A stretch of 64,000 nucleotides of DNA from contig NC_092806.1 of assembly GCF_040954645.1 (NCBI RefSeq), forward strand, positions 109,956,731 through 110,020,730, given 5' to 3'. Origin of the DNA: Diabrotica undecimpunctata. Taxonomy: Eukaryota > Arthropoda > Insecta > Coleoptera > Chrysomelidae. Under the pieces are notes generated by a model that did not search any database, was not told the origin of the DNA, and saw only the letters and a list, made by a program, of their open reading frames with translations. The translations under genes were made by a program, and so were the position numbers. This document shows, in pieces, positions 53,790 through 64,000 of the stretch. The number at the start of each line of letters is the position of its first letter. Within the stretch, counting starts at the first letter, position 1.

Positions 53790-53990
53790 GAGCAGTTAAC
53801 GTAAATATTGGATACATGATTTAAAAAAAAAAAGACACAAAGAAGGAGAGTTTGTTACACTTTTACCTCATCTGTTGGATGACAAGACTAAATTTTTTCA
53901 CTACTTCAGAATGCCGATGTACACGTTCAATGAGTTAGAACTTAAATTGAAAGACAAATTGTCCAGACAAGGCACATAGAAGGTAAGATA
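53790..53990 (+). pseudogene. PIF/Harbinger-like transposase fragment
   Basis: Encodes WIHDL, KKKRHKEGEFVTLLPHLLDD, KTKFFHYFRMPMYTFNELEL and KLKDKLSRQGT, which fits the N-terminal region of Harbinger transposases (..R...GEF..L...L..D..KFF.YFRM....F). A stop is followed by AAGGTAAG, which would suit a splice donor. The catalytic part is missing. Confidence 0.6.
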
Positions 53991-55584
53991 GTATTATTAT
54001 TATTTTGTAGTACTGCTACAAAGCAGATGGTTTTTGTGGCAGAAGCCCCCAGGTAAAATACGTAAAATTGTATTTTATAAGTTCCATAAAAATAATATAT
54101 TTGAATAAACTAGTTCTATAAATTTAAGGTGTAGTAAATAAAAAGAAAACTTTAAAAAGAAAAAAGAAATTTAATATGATGGTACCGTAATCTCAGTTTT
54201 ATTAAAACAACCCCGCGCAAGAATGCGAATATTCTGCAACGTCGGTGTATGATCGGACATGATAACGAAGACGGGTCAGGCGTGGCCTCCGGCATTCACA
54301 AGACACAGTCAATTCCCACACCCTCTCATAAAGTCGTCCGACTACATGATCCTAGTCGGATCTGAATGCTGCATGAAAGGTGTGTCCAGTATTTTCATTC
54401 TCGTATTTTATACTGAGTTGAACAAGTCTGCTAATACTTCTAGTTAACCTCTTCCAAGTTTGAACAGGTTTATGGGTATTTCATATTACCTAGCTGCCAT
54501 ATTATTTTTAGAGTTTTTGATAGTATATTTGATTTCATATATCTTCTGTATCTCTAAAGGATTTAACTTTTAAATCTATTCCTCTTTCGTTTTGTAACAA
54601 TCTTCTTAATGCCTTGGATAAATCTATTAGTAATACTCCGTTCTTGACGAGGTGTCATTAACTTTTTTTACGTATTTTTTTGCATATTTCTCATATTACA
54701 TTTTGCTTCTAGTTCCTCTTCTCTTTACATAGTTCTATCAATATATTTCGTTAGTTGTTTTGATTTTTTTCCTTAATTATTTGTTATATGTACTTGTGTA
54801 CATCTTTTCCTTTAAACTTTCTGGTTTGAGGGTAATGTTTTTATATTTTCACTTTTTATTTACGTCCATAAATTATCAGTTAGTGTTTTTGAATGTAAAC
54901 ATTTATATTATTTTTTAGTTCGTTTTTATCACACTCATTCGCAAAGTTAATCTTAGTAGTCATCTATCTTTCTAGGTATCGGTACAATTTAAAGTTCTTC
55001 TAGATATTTATAATGTTTCCAACTTCCCAATGTTTTATGCTTCCAGTTCGTGCCCTTTCCTCTTCGCCATGACTATACCTAAGTAAACGTAAATTTCGTC
55101 TTATGGATATTAGTATTCAGTCGTATCGTATGCATGTACTGTTAACAAGATTATCTTCTATACTATATAAATCGTGAAATCAAAATAACTTTTATGGGAT
55201 GTTAAACGTTTTCTAAATCCGTTCCAAACATTCAAGCCGAGTTACCACAAAATGACAAAACTTTAGTTAATTAATTACTAAGTGTTCTTAATTATAGCTT
55301 TCTATTTTCGTTCGATAACTAAACTGAATTTAGTATTTGTCAAAATAATAGATACCCGAAATTTTAGTTTTAAAATAAACTTGTCATCACAGAGTTCCAT
55401 ATGAACGGTTTCATTTTATTTTTCCTGCGGTTTCCATAGTGTTGTAGATAAAGATTTAGCTAGTTTTAGTTTCGTACTAAATTATACATTCGGAAAGGTT
55501 AAATATTTGTATTAATTTTTACATTCTTACTCAGTTTGAATATCAAGAAACTGAAAATAATTACAAATGGTGAAGTGATGAGAC
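53991..55584. other. Spacer, no gene recognised
   Basis: AT-rich apart from a GC-richer patch at 54210-54370. I see no supported coding region. Confidence 0.4.
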
Positions 55585-55619
55585 TATGAAGTCCTTTTGC
55601 AGAAGAAAAATTTATGTAG

Positions 55620-55755
55620 TTGAGAAACCTCAGCGAATGATACAATTTCAACTCTTAGATCTTTTCATGGCTAATACAATAGGAATAGCTATGATGACAG
55701 CCAACCTCCGATTCGGTGAGAGGAGAATGAACCATAAGAAGACAGAGATATTTTT
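55620..55755 (+). pseudogene. Family A LINE, last codons and 3' end
   Basis: Encodes LFMANTIGIAMMTANLR, the family A terminus (LFRAA...IAMM.ANLR), followed by a GAGAGGAGAATGAACC spacer and AAGAAGACAG. Only the extreme 3' end is kept. Confidence 0.6.
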
Positions 55756-56547
55756 CAGTAACAACAATATATATTATGAAACATGAATCTCCACTTATCA
55801 ATTTGACGAGTTTTGTTCGGAAGCTTCTTGATGTTATAACCTGTTACACTGCAACCAACTCACTTATTCTATACTAAAGCTGGTATAGATAATCCAGTGA
55901 TTTTAAAATAAACTGCTACATAATATTGTTGATTCGTTCAGTCGACAGAGATTTGATGTCTAAAAATCATACAAACAAGCTGAATTTTGCTGAAAATGTT
56001 AATTTTGGGACGCCAAAAAAGATGCAAAAAGGTTTTGCCACTCCTACTCCCCGGCTTCCTACTAAAAGCAGGAAGGAGGGACCGAATACATCAATTTACC
56101 AAGAATCTGTAGGCCGGTACCGTAGAAACAAATGTTTCAAACAAGAAATGTAGCTGTAGATAATTTTGAACAAAAATGATTATTAGCACTTTTTCTGAAG
56201 AATGAACTGTTCTCTCATAAACAACTCGCGAAAGGCGATTTTAAATGTCAATTATGCGCGAAATCAATTTTTTTAATAAAATTTATATCAACTCGACGGT
56301 AAAAATTCGATATCTTTTGACCAGAGTGTCATATCGACAAAAATCAAAATGCGTTAAAAATGGGAAGAGCGCAGCTTTCGCATGCAAGTTTTGCATTTTG
56401 CCGCAAATGAAGTCAGTTTCTATAAAGCTGTTATAAATAAATAAACGTTGCGCGATTTTTGCTATTTGTTACGATTCTCATAAGGTCGATAAAACTAACA
56501 ACTTCCATTGTCCGGCTGCTGTAGAATTTCTATTGTAAGGGCCTAAT
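55756..56547. other. Spacer, no gene recognised
   Basis: A 75-codon open stretch at 55926-56153 contains FGTPKKMQKGFATPTPRLPT; I do not recognise it. The rest is AT-rich. Confidence 0.35.
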
Positions 56548-56882
56548 CTTTAAAACCTGTAACATGGAATTTCTATTTTGAGTTGTGGTAACAAATATGA
56601 GGCAATTGAAATATTCCTAAAAACGCTGAATTTAAACTTTTACATTATATACAAACGATCTCACCTCACGCGAAATGATTCCACGAAGACGACATTGGGT
56701 GGAATTTGTAGCTGAAGTTATGTAGTTTTAAAAAAAGTACTTGTGCAGTCATAAAGGAGTTTTAAATGATTGAGATCATTTTTAAGGTAAAAGTTTAGAT
56801 TCAGCGTTTTTAGACATATTTCAAATGTCATATATTTGTTGCCAAAACTCAAAATCGCAATTTCATGCTATAAGTTATAAAG
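56548..56882. mobile_element. 335-bp fold-back (MITE-like) element
   Basis: The left arm begins CTTTAAAACCTGTAACATGG; the inverse of the right end begins CTTTATAACTTATAGCATG. Both continue with ATTTTGAGTT, CAACAAATAT-type sequence and CTAAAAACGCTGAATTTAAA (right: CTAAAAACGCTGAATCTAAA). The arms are about 100 bp each with a middle of about 110 bp. There is no coding capacity. AAT follows on both sides and could be a 3-bp target duplication. Confidence 0.75.
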
Positions 56883-56909
56883 AATACTTTAGTTAGATAA
56901 ATAAAAAAG

Positions 56910-57960
56910 GAACACTGGCAGAGTTTCTCAAAACAGATGGAACACGACTTCTACAGAACATAAAAAGAAATATGCAGAATGATCACAGGACAAATAAAAG
57001 AGATGAACGAACTAATACAAACGAAACACATTCTGAATGAAACATGAGTAGACTACTTTCAATCACTATTTGCTAAAGGTGGCGATAATAAATCACCAAC
57101 ACAAAAGGTGACGACAAACGAAGAAATAAATATTGAGGAGGAAGAAGTAAAGGAAGCATTGAGGAAATTAAAAAATAGAAAATCGCCAGAAGAAGACAGA
57201 ATATCGAACGAACTCCTAAAGTACGGAGGACCAGATCTGACCAAATAACTACTATTAAAACTAATCCAAAAATAATAGAACAAAACAGAATTCCTCAAGA
57301 ATGGAGATCAAGTATCCTAATACCTTTCTTCAAAAAAGGAGACAAATCGGACCCAGAAAATTACAGAGGAATTAATTTATTAAACACAACACTAAAATTA
57401 ACAACAAAAGTGATAACAAATAAACTGAATGAAATTATAACACTAGCAGAAGAACAACAAGGTTTTAGGTCGGGATCGTCATGCACCAACGCTATATTTA
57501 TAATGAGGCAAGTGCAAGAGAAATCATTAGAATACAACAAACCGGCATATCTATGTTTCATGGACCTTACGAAGGCATTTGACCGGGTCATATTAAAAGA
57601 CGTTGTCCACTTACTGTACCCAAGAGAGATACCTCTAGGAATAATTAAAACGATCAAAAATATCTACCAACACAATAAAAGTAAAAGTCGAAGAAGAACT
57701 AACCGACCCTATTGAAGCTGTCTGGAATAAGACAGGAAGATTCCTGAGTCCTCTATTGTTCAACCTAATTATGGATGAAATAATAAAACTCATTTTGGTT
57801 TTTATCGATAGGACACTCTGATTAAAAGATATCAGATTACAAGATAAAATAATAAAGAAGACAGCAATAAGTCACGACTGCAGAATCCAAAGGCACATAA
57901 GTGAGACAATCCAGGACCTTAACATCACTGGAATAAAACGTTTAAACGAGGGATCTTTCA
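56910..57960 (+). pseudogene. Family H LINE reverse transcriptase, frameshifted
   Basis: Lead-in with EEINIEEEEVKEALRKLKNR and SPEEDRISNELLKYGGPDLT. After a shift the reading gives IPQEWRSSILIPFFKKGDKS and PENYRGINLLN. An open stretch (57410-57715) shows ITLAEEQQGFRSGSSCTNAI (motif 2) and AYLCFMDLTKAFDRVILKDV (motif A). After another shift comes EEELTDPIEA and a damaged motif B (LSPLLFNLIMDEIIK, near 57745). The catalytic YADD region is missing. Few lesions per kilobase, so relatively young. Confidence 0.8.
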
Positions 57961-59039
57961 AGTTGGTTAAGTTTTGTTTCGAACTAACGAACAAATATTT
58001 GTCAGATATAACATGATATCATAGGATCGGCTCTTAGTTTTAGTAAATCGCGGATAAATTTATTTTAAAGATAAATTGGTTGTTGTGTCAGTTGATCAAA
58101 TTGCAATAGTTTAAAATGTCGATAATTCTGACACATTTTCGATTAAAAATCTCCGGAGGTAATTTCAACACCAAAATAATAAAAATAAAATTCTACATAC
58201 TTTCTCTCAGTACTATACAAGATGGCATTCGATGTCCTCTTCTCTTTACTCCTACAACTTTGAGTAAATTTTCTCATATTCCTTCTTTAATGATGATTTA
58301 TCTTTTAGTTTTCTATTTTCAGAAATCTATATAGGTATATTTATTTATCAAACTATTTATATTCAAAATATTTGTTGGTTAGTATAAACTATTACGTGTA
58401 TGTATTATTCTTAAATTGAATAATCTTTTAGGAACAATTAGTTGTGAAAGATCATAGAGACAGCTCTATTATTTAAGTACTCCTAAAATAAATCACAAAT
58501 ATACAAGCACTCTCCGTAACTAAATAGCTCACAAAGTAACTAACAACTCAACATCAAGTATTGTTCGTCAAAACACAACACGACGTGTTTATTTCATTCC
58601 CAAACACACTCGTCTATTTTATTTTATATACTCCAGTCAAAACCCTTTCTGTTTCCAACATCAAATACGATCTAGTGGATGCGTAGCCGTTATAAAAACA
58701 AACCAATAGCAAAACAAAACAAGTACATTGTATACACACGTGAATCAAATAAAATCAGCCGAAAGACGAAAAACAGACTTGTAGTTACCTATTGTTTGTA
58801 TTCAACCCAGAAAATAATTGTGTAAAGAATTAAGTGCTTTAATGAACTGCAGACAAACTGAAGACAAAAAGTTTAAATGATTATAGATTCTGAAAACAAT
58901 GCAAACAATTTATGGAATCTGATATTGCCGTAATAAACTTCCATTATTATGAAGAATAGATTACATAATTTTTCTATTTTCATCATCAAAATAAACATCT
59001 TTTTAAATTACTTACTTTTTAGTACATGCTATTTATAAC
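57961..59039. other. AT-rich spacer, no gene seen
   Basis: No coding region or element ends recognised. Confidence 0.45.
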
Positions 59040-59235
59040 TAAAATAGCTACCAACAACCAGAAAAATGATGGCAGGCAAATCGAGGAGAAAATAGAAGGA
59101 TTGTGTGGTAGAGGACTTGAGAGAGGAAGGTTTAACGGTAGAAGAAACGATGAACAGAAATGGGTGACGAAGAAAAGTAGAGAACAGCGACCTCTGAAAA
59201 GGGAAAAACTGAGGAAAAAGAAGAAGATCTAAACG
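59040..59235 (+). pseudogene. LINE C-terminal tail remnant
   Basis: Encodes DCVVEDLREEGLTVEETMNR, then NG, a stop and RRKVENSDL, matching the usual DCV..D....GL......DR..WRR terminus of many insect LINEs. It ends in AAAAAGAAGAAG. It resembles 11220-11400. Confidence 0.6.
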
Positions 59236-59952
59236 GATACGTACAATTACAATTAGAATTGTTGGTATTGTAGCATTAAATCTGCTTTCTATTATCATGA
59301 TTTTTGCCATTATCCATATGCAGTGTCAGTGTTCATTTAGCCTCTGATACTCTATTGTATTCGACGTATATATTTTAGCTGGATGTGGCTTTCTAGAAGA
59401 ATTAGAACTCTTGTTTTCTCAACTCAAAATCCTGTTAGGTATGCACGGTAATCTTCACAAAATATCCTTGAACCACGAAGAGTTTTTGAACAGACACGGC
59501 CTCACTTCTTCAACTCACCTAACTCATAATTTGGGAATTCGTTCTCCGGAACACATTTCCATTTTCACCACCAAATTTTGATATAGGCCAGTCAATCACC
59601 AAGAGAAAGGTTAGTGTTTTAATGACTACTTTCGATCCAATGAATTTAGCCGGTTTTATCACTGCCTCTTCCAAAATTCGCTCAAGGTTTCGTTCTCGCA
59701 AAGTTTATAGCAATCCAAGCTTAGCTGGGATGAACCCATCCTTGATCCAGAATGTTTACACAATTGGAAAGTTTTACTTGCTGGTTTTCAATCGATTTAC
59801 CTTTTAAAATACCCCAAATGTTTAGTTTTAAATAACAAAATTGTATATGTTCAATTCCACACCTTCTGCGATAGCTCTTTCAAAATATTTGCAACATCTA
59901 CTTATCTTATTAAAAAACAAAATTTGTTTAATTTACTAATGTTTGTATTTTG
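59236..59952. other. Spacer, no gene recognised
   Basis: Short open stretches on both strands at 59519-59807 overlap each other and have no recognisable domain. Confidence 0.4.
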
Positions 59953-60040
59953 AGAACGATTTCCGAAGTGGAAATTGAAACGTCAATAAACGTATTTTAA
60001 CCTTTAATTGTGGCTTATTCCCAGTTAAATAGTAATTAAT
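59953..60040 (-). repeat. 88-bp dispersed repeat, copy 2 (inverted)
   Basis: Inverse of 12557-12644, the same length and nearly identical. It contains GAACGATTTCCGAAGTGG and AATAAACGTATTTTAACC. Two copies about 47 kb apart, each next to LINE debris. Confidence 0.85.
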
Positions 60041-60224
60041 CTACTTATCTGCGCGTAGCATACGAAGATGGGTTCTCCTCTCGTTTGGTATCTTCTAAAT
60101 CATTTATAGATTCTGTTAAACACAATCTCATGATATCAGTCTCACAGGTGTTAAGCACTATTTGGCAGATCTCACAAACTCATGTTTATAGCGCCTCGTT
60201 AGTAGATCTGAGTTGTATTTTAAA

Positions 60225-60690
60225 TGAAAAACTTTCTCTCCTGTGGCGCTACAGACCAAGTCCGGCCCTGGCCTCCACCAGCATCCTCCTCCAAGCATCC
60301 CTTTCCTTACGTGTTCTTCTCCCGTTATCCACCCTCAATATCTCTTTACCATCGGTTCTCACTTCATCTATCCACCTCGTCCTTGGTCTTCCTACTGACC
60401 AATGTCCCACCATAGTTCCATTAAGCGTTCTACTAGGTGTTCAGTTATTATCCATTCTTATAAGGTGACTTGTCCAGCGCAATCTTTGTTATTTTGCATA
60501 ATTTGCTATAAAGGGTTTGTAGTTATATTGGTAACCTCGTGGTTGAACCTTACTTTCCACATACCATTGTCGCAAATAGGTCCCAAAATCCTTCCCAATA
60601 TCTTTCTTTCAAAAGTAATAATAAGATTCATTGTCTTTTCTATCACGATCCATGTTTGTTATTGATGCTATTAGACGTAAAAACCCCGTG
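60225..60690 (-). pseudogene. Family F-type LINE, C-terminal part with 3' end
   Basis: Minus strand. Reads LRWTSHLIRMDNN, then TPSRTLNGTMVGHWSVGRPR, TRWIDEVRTDGKEILRVDNG and RRTRKERDAWRRMLVEARAG, ending LGL and a stop, followed by a 3' region (TAGCGCCACAGGAG). This is the GRPRTRWIDEV..D LINE terminus. An upstream part (60500-60690) is more decayed. Confidence 0.75.
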
Positions 60691-62569
60691 TTTAATCCTT
60701 ATTTTCATTGTTCTCTTTTAGGCTATTTCTTAGGCTTACTGACAGCTACTGCCACTTCTGAACTGTTTGAAGCCACCTAATCTGCTCTTTTGTATTTAGT
60801 TTTATTTACGTTATTACCCTTACTAACAATGGCGTACCGCAAGGGCTACTTACGGTGGATGTGGTCCGAACCATTCATCAGTATCTGTTTCTTAGCTTTT
60901 ACAAGGGTGTGATAGAGATTTTCTAAAGTTGTATTACTAATATTTCAATTGTAAAGTATATTGAATTAAAAAGACAAGTATGTTTAAGGCAACTGTGACA
61001 TTCTTATACTGGATATCAGCTATGTGTACATATACTCATAATATTATAATTTTCTTCGTTCTCTTTTTAAAGTTTTTAGTTTTAGATTTCTACCCCCTTC
61101 GCCGGGAGTATGTTCGAATAAATCCATTCGACCATTTAAAACTATCAAAAAATATTTTTATTTGGGAATGAAAGTTTAACACCACCTTGAAAATAATTTA
61201 TCAACGTCGCAAAAACTATCTAAATGACAACGGTATTAGTGTTTCAAGTGCATTTCTTAACAGACATTTCTAATACAAAAAAAAACCCTCAAAAAGTAGA
61301 TAGAGTCGCCTAAGGGCAAAGTGAATTAAGACGAGCAAGAAGCAACAAACACCTCAGTTATAACGCCCTCAAAATCCGTGAAGGATTTACTCCAGTCATA
61401 TAGCAATCCCCAAATCCGTGAAGAATTTGTCCCGTAGGTGGCATATATTAATTTTTAGTGCCATAAAACATTTTTTTGTATACACCAACAATAAAACAAT
61501 TTTAGTTTTGGCATAATTGGTTGAGTCCCTTAGGATTGTCGCATCTCCACCATCAAGTTCCGCATTGTAGTGATTTGAATATAGTGCACAAAGATATTTG
61601 AAAGACTTTATATAACAAGTAGTTTTTTAGCTATATCAGTTTGTTGTGTTATTTGATTATATTGTAATATTCTTTCTCATTTAATAAATTATTGTATCTT
61701 TGGAAAGCTTTTTGAACCGTTAGAGTACAAGCACTCTATGCTTGTGGCTTGTACACCCCCTTTGTTAGGAAATTCTTCATGTTTGTCCTCTCATTGTATA
61801 GATACTAGTTTTATCTACACTAAAATGATGTAACAAATATACTTAGCTCATTATTAAAATTATTGCTTGAAAAATAATATACAATAATTACCATGTTTTT
61901 ACTTTTAGTTTTGTTTATATTTTTACTATTTTTTATATGATTGTTTTGTTGTTCCCGTTTTTTGGAAATGATAACACTGCACACTACATATATATTTTAT
62001 TTTGTACAGCTTTTAATTTATTTCTAGCACATCTGAAAAAGGCAAACAAAAAACATCAATTCTAATTCGTAGCTAATTTTCTCAAGCCTACAAATTTTCA
62101 TAATCCAACGCTCGCATGTCTCTTTGATCCTCCAGACATTTATTCGTCAAGACTTTGGGAAAATGTCCTCAGGGATAAAAGAATCAGCCAACTTGTCGCT
62201 GAGAATTTTACGGATGACAGACGACATCTCTATATGAACCTCTTCTGAAACTAATATTGTTCCCGTACCCAGAGACGTACCAAAAGGAATAATAAGTGAT
62301 AATTTATAAGTAGTAGATAAGTTATTTTTTATTCATTTCTATAATAAAATGAAACAAGTCTTTTAACTAATATAGAAAGAGTAGTCAAATAAGACTATCA
62401 GCGGAAATTTTTATCACCATTTTTATAATTTTTTTAATTGTAAGAATCGGTCAGTACTTTGAGGGATAATAGGAACAAAAAACAATAAAGATAATATTGT
62501 ACACAAAAATTATATTGATAGCAATAAATCAAAGAAATCTAGAGAAATTACTAGTTATTAATCTATTTT
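60691..62569. other. AT-rich spacer, no gene recognised
   Basis: At about 60830 [10 protein letters not shown] may be a tiny RT motif B remnant. A near-identical 16-bp direct repeat (AAATCCGTGAAG(G/A)ATT) occurs at about 61372 and 61412. Nothing else was seen. Confidence 0.4.
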
Positions 62570-62579
62570 AAAGAAAAGA

Positions 62580-62925
62580 TGCCTTAAAAAAGAATAGATG
62601 CCTTTGAGATGTATATATACAGACGAATGTTGAGAATTCCATGGGTACAAATAGTTACTAATGTTGAGGTACTTCGTCGCATGTGTAAACAAAAAGAATT
62701 ACTAAGAATAATCAAAGAGAGGAAAATGCAATACTTGGGTCATGTGTTGAGAGGCGAAAGATACGAATTACTTCAAGTTATACTGGAAGGAAAAGTACAG
62801 AGCAAAAGATCAGTAGGAAGACGCCAGAACTCGTGGCTGAAAGACCTGAGGAGATCGTTCGACCGCTCATCCGCAGAAATCTTTCGCGTAGCAGTTTCCA
62901 GAATTATAATTGTCATGACTATTGA
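62580..62925 (+). pseudogene. Family A LINE fragment, close relative of 33019-33576
   Basis: Reads RIDAFEMYIYRRMLRIPWVQ, TNVEVLRRMCKQKELLRIIK, YLGHVLRGERYELLQVILEG and QNSWLKDLRRSFDRSSAEIF. By eye it differs from the 33-kb copy at only a handful of residues (R/I, G/S, W/S, A/V) until about 62895. Open to 62965, but it departs from the family after FRVAVSR and lacks the ANLR end. Confidence 0.8.
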
Positions 62926-62940
62926 GCTTAATCATACTTA

Positions 62941-63585
62941 TGTTCTATGCTTATTTTATTTATAGGTCAGTGATCTAAGTGATTTTTTTAGATTGTAAAA
63001 TTTTGCTACTGAAAAGTAGCAAAATTGTAGCTTACGTTCAAATTAATCCTGAATCTTCCTCTCCTGAAACAGAAGAATTTTGCTTAAACTGCTTTGCTAC
63101 TGGTGACGCCATTGTTTTTGTTTTTGTTTTGTTTGTCTTCCGTAACAATGGAGTCAAAAAATCGTTCCCTTCTTGATACCGTTGAAGAAGTTGGCTGGTA
63201 CAATTACAGCGTTTCTCCTTGCATTCTATTGTCAATAGCCGCTGTATCCATTTAAAACTACACTTTTGATACTACAATACTTCAGTTATAGCCCTTTCCA
63301 CCGTACCGTAGTTACTTCCAGGAATCGGAGCAACAAGTTCACCAACTATGATCCTCCTGTTTTGAAGCACTTCGTGTTCACTCCGAAACTTACTATCTTC
63401 TTCTCCTTTTTTTTCTCTTCCATATGGGTTGAGTTCCTTTGGCGTACAAAAAGCGAATTACGGAATGAATCTCGCACTTGGCAAGATCAACAATGGGAAC
63501 CATCATCTCGGACTGCTGCTTAGCCATTGCTTTGCACCTTCCCGTGTTGCTGGAACTCTTTTGGAACATTATTTCTTGATCAAGC
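62941..63585. other. Spacer, no gene recognised
   Basis: Contains a hairpin ATTTTGCTACT..AGTAGCAAAAT near 62999-63025. No supported coding region. Confidence 0.4.
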
Positions 63586-63589
63586 CTCG

Positions 63590-64000
63590 TCTATAACACT
63601 ATACCGTACAAAAGACTCTATTCCGCCTGGTTAAAAACGAATGTCAAGTATTTGGTCTGCAGTTAAAAATATCAAAGACAGACGTCATGATAGTGGATAG
63701 ACTACATAACAATTATCCACACATAACCACGATTGCGGGTTTGAGGTTGTGAGCTCATACTTATATCTAGGATCATTGATCACAAACACAGAGTTACTAC
63801 AGGAAGAAATAAAACGTAGATTAATACTCCTAATACTGATATAAGGATGTGAATCTTGCACCCTACGACAAGCGGAAAAAAGGAAGAGAGACGCCACTGA
63901 AATGTTTTGTTGGAGAAGAATGTTACGAATTCCGTGGATTGACCACTGGACAAATCTTTCAATTTTAAATGAATTAAAGATTAGCAAGCGGCTCTCCAGT
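63590..64000 (+). pseudogene. Family B LINE, RT to C-terminus, cut by window end
   Basis: Reads VFGLQLKISKTDVMIVDR, TTIAGFEVVSSYLYLGSLIT (through one shift), EEIKRRL, then with an internal deletion CESCTLRQAEKRK, TEMFCWRRMLRIPWIDHWTN and ELKISKRLSS at the right edge. Same family as 30810-31010 and 32741-33018; it shows that those two pieces belong to one type. Confidence 0.75.

Noticed and set aside
59519..59807. Overlapping open frames on both strands, about 60 codons each
   Set aside because: Neither shows a known motif; lengths are within chance expectation.

Overview
This window looks like a stretch of animal, most likely insect, nuclear DNA made almost entirely of transposable elements and their wreckage. 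It is AT-rich. It holds insect-type non-LTR retrotransposons (LINEs), mariner-like elements with TA target sites, a hAT-like and a Harbinger-like fragment, fold-back elements and two Ty3/gypsy elements. I found no host protein gene, tRNA or rRNA that I could support. The LINE and transposon families resemble those common in beetle and other insect genomes, but I cannot name the species from sequence alone.

Region by region. 1-7203 is a nearly complete, young Ty3/gypsy retrotransposon on the + strand; its first ~536 bp lie outside the window. It has intact gag and pol frames, very long LTRs (1671 bp), a tRNA-Lys-type primer site and a purine tract. Its design is unusual: the gag ATG lies inside the LTR, gag is translated through the primer binding site, and pol is reached by a -1 shift at a G GGA AAC heptamer followed by a stable hairpin. 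The rest is old debris: a Jockey-type LINE 3' end (7.9-8.8 kb), a diverged tandem duplication (9.3-10.2 kb), a LINE 5' piece with ORF1 and endonuclease remains (12.7-13.9 kb), an RTE-like LINE (14.7-15.9 kb), a 1254-bp mariner inserted in LINE sequence (17.7-19.0 kb), a 1000-bp fold-back element (23.9-24.9 kb), a hairpin-rich block beside a hAT-like pseudogene (26.7-29.3 kb), a nest of three LINEs (30.8-33.7 kb), a gypsy integrase tail (36.1-36.6 kb), LINE pieces (37.6-42.1 kb), a 4.9-kb mariner-like element containing further insertions (43.6-48.5 kb), a second mariner-like element of the same group (50.0-52.2 kb), and more LINE fragments to the right edge.

LINE families are labelled for cross-reference. 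A = carries RRMLRIPW and ends ANLR. B = carries FGLQLSISKTQ. C = the intact 463-codon frame at 31.3-32.7 kb. D = 14.7-15.9 kb. E = 17.5-20.4 kb. F = the tail with RPRTRW or RPKLRC. G = 46.7-48.2 kb. H = 56.9-58.0 kb. Four copies (families A, C, F, G) have recognisable target-site duplications, and all are 12 bp or explicable as 12 bp. Family A copies share a 3' hairpin whose arms change together.

How things work together: the gypsy element has all the parts for its own copying (Gag, protease, reverse transcriptase, RNase H, integrase, LTR signals) but no envelope gene. The other elements act mainly as insertion targets for one another, so the window records a layered history of transposition.
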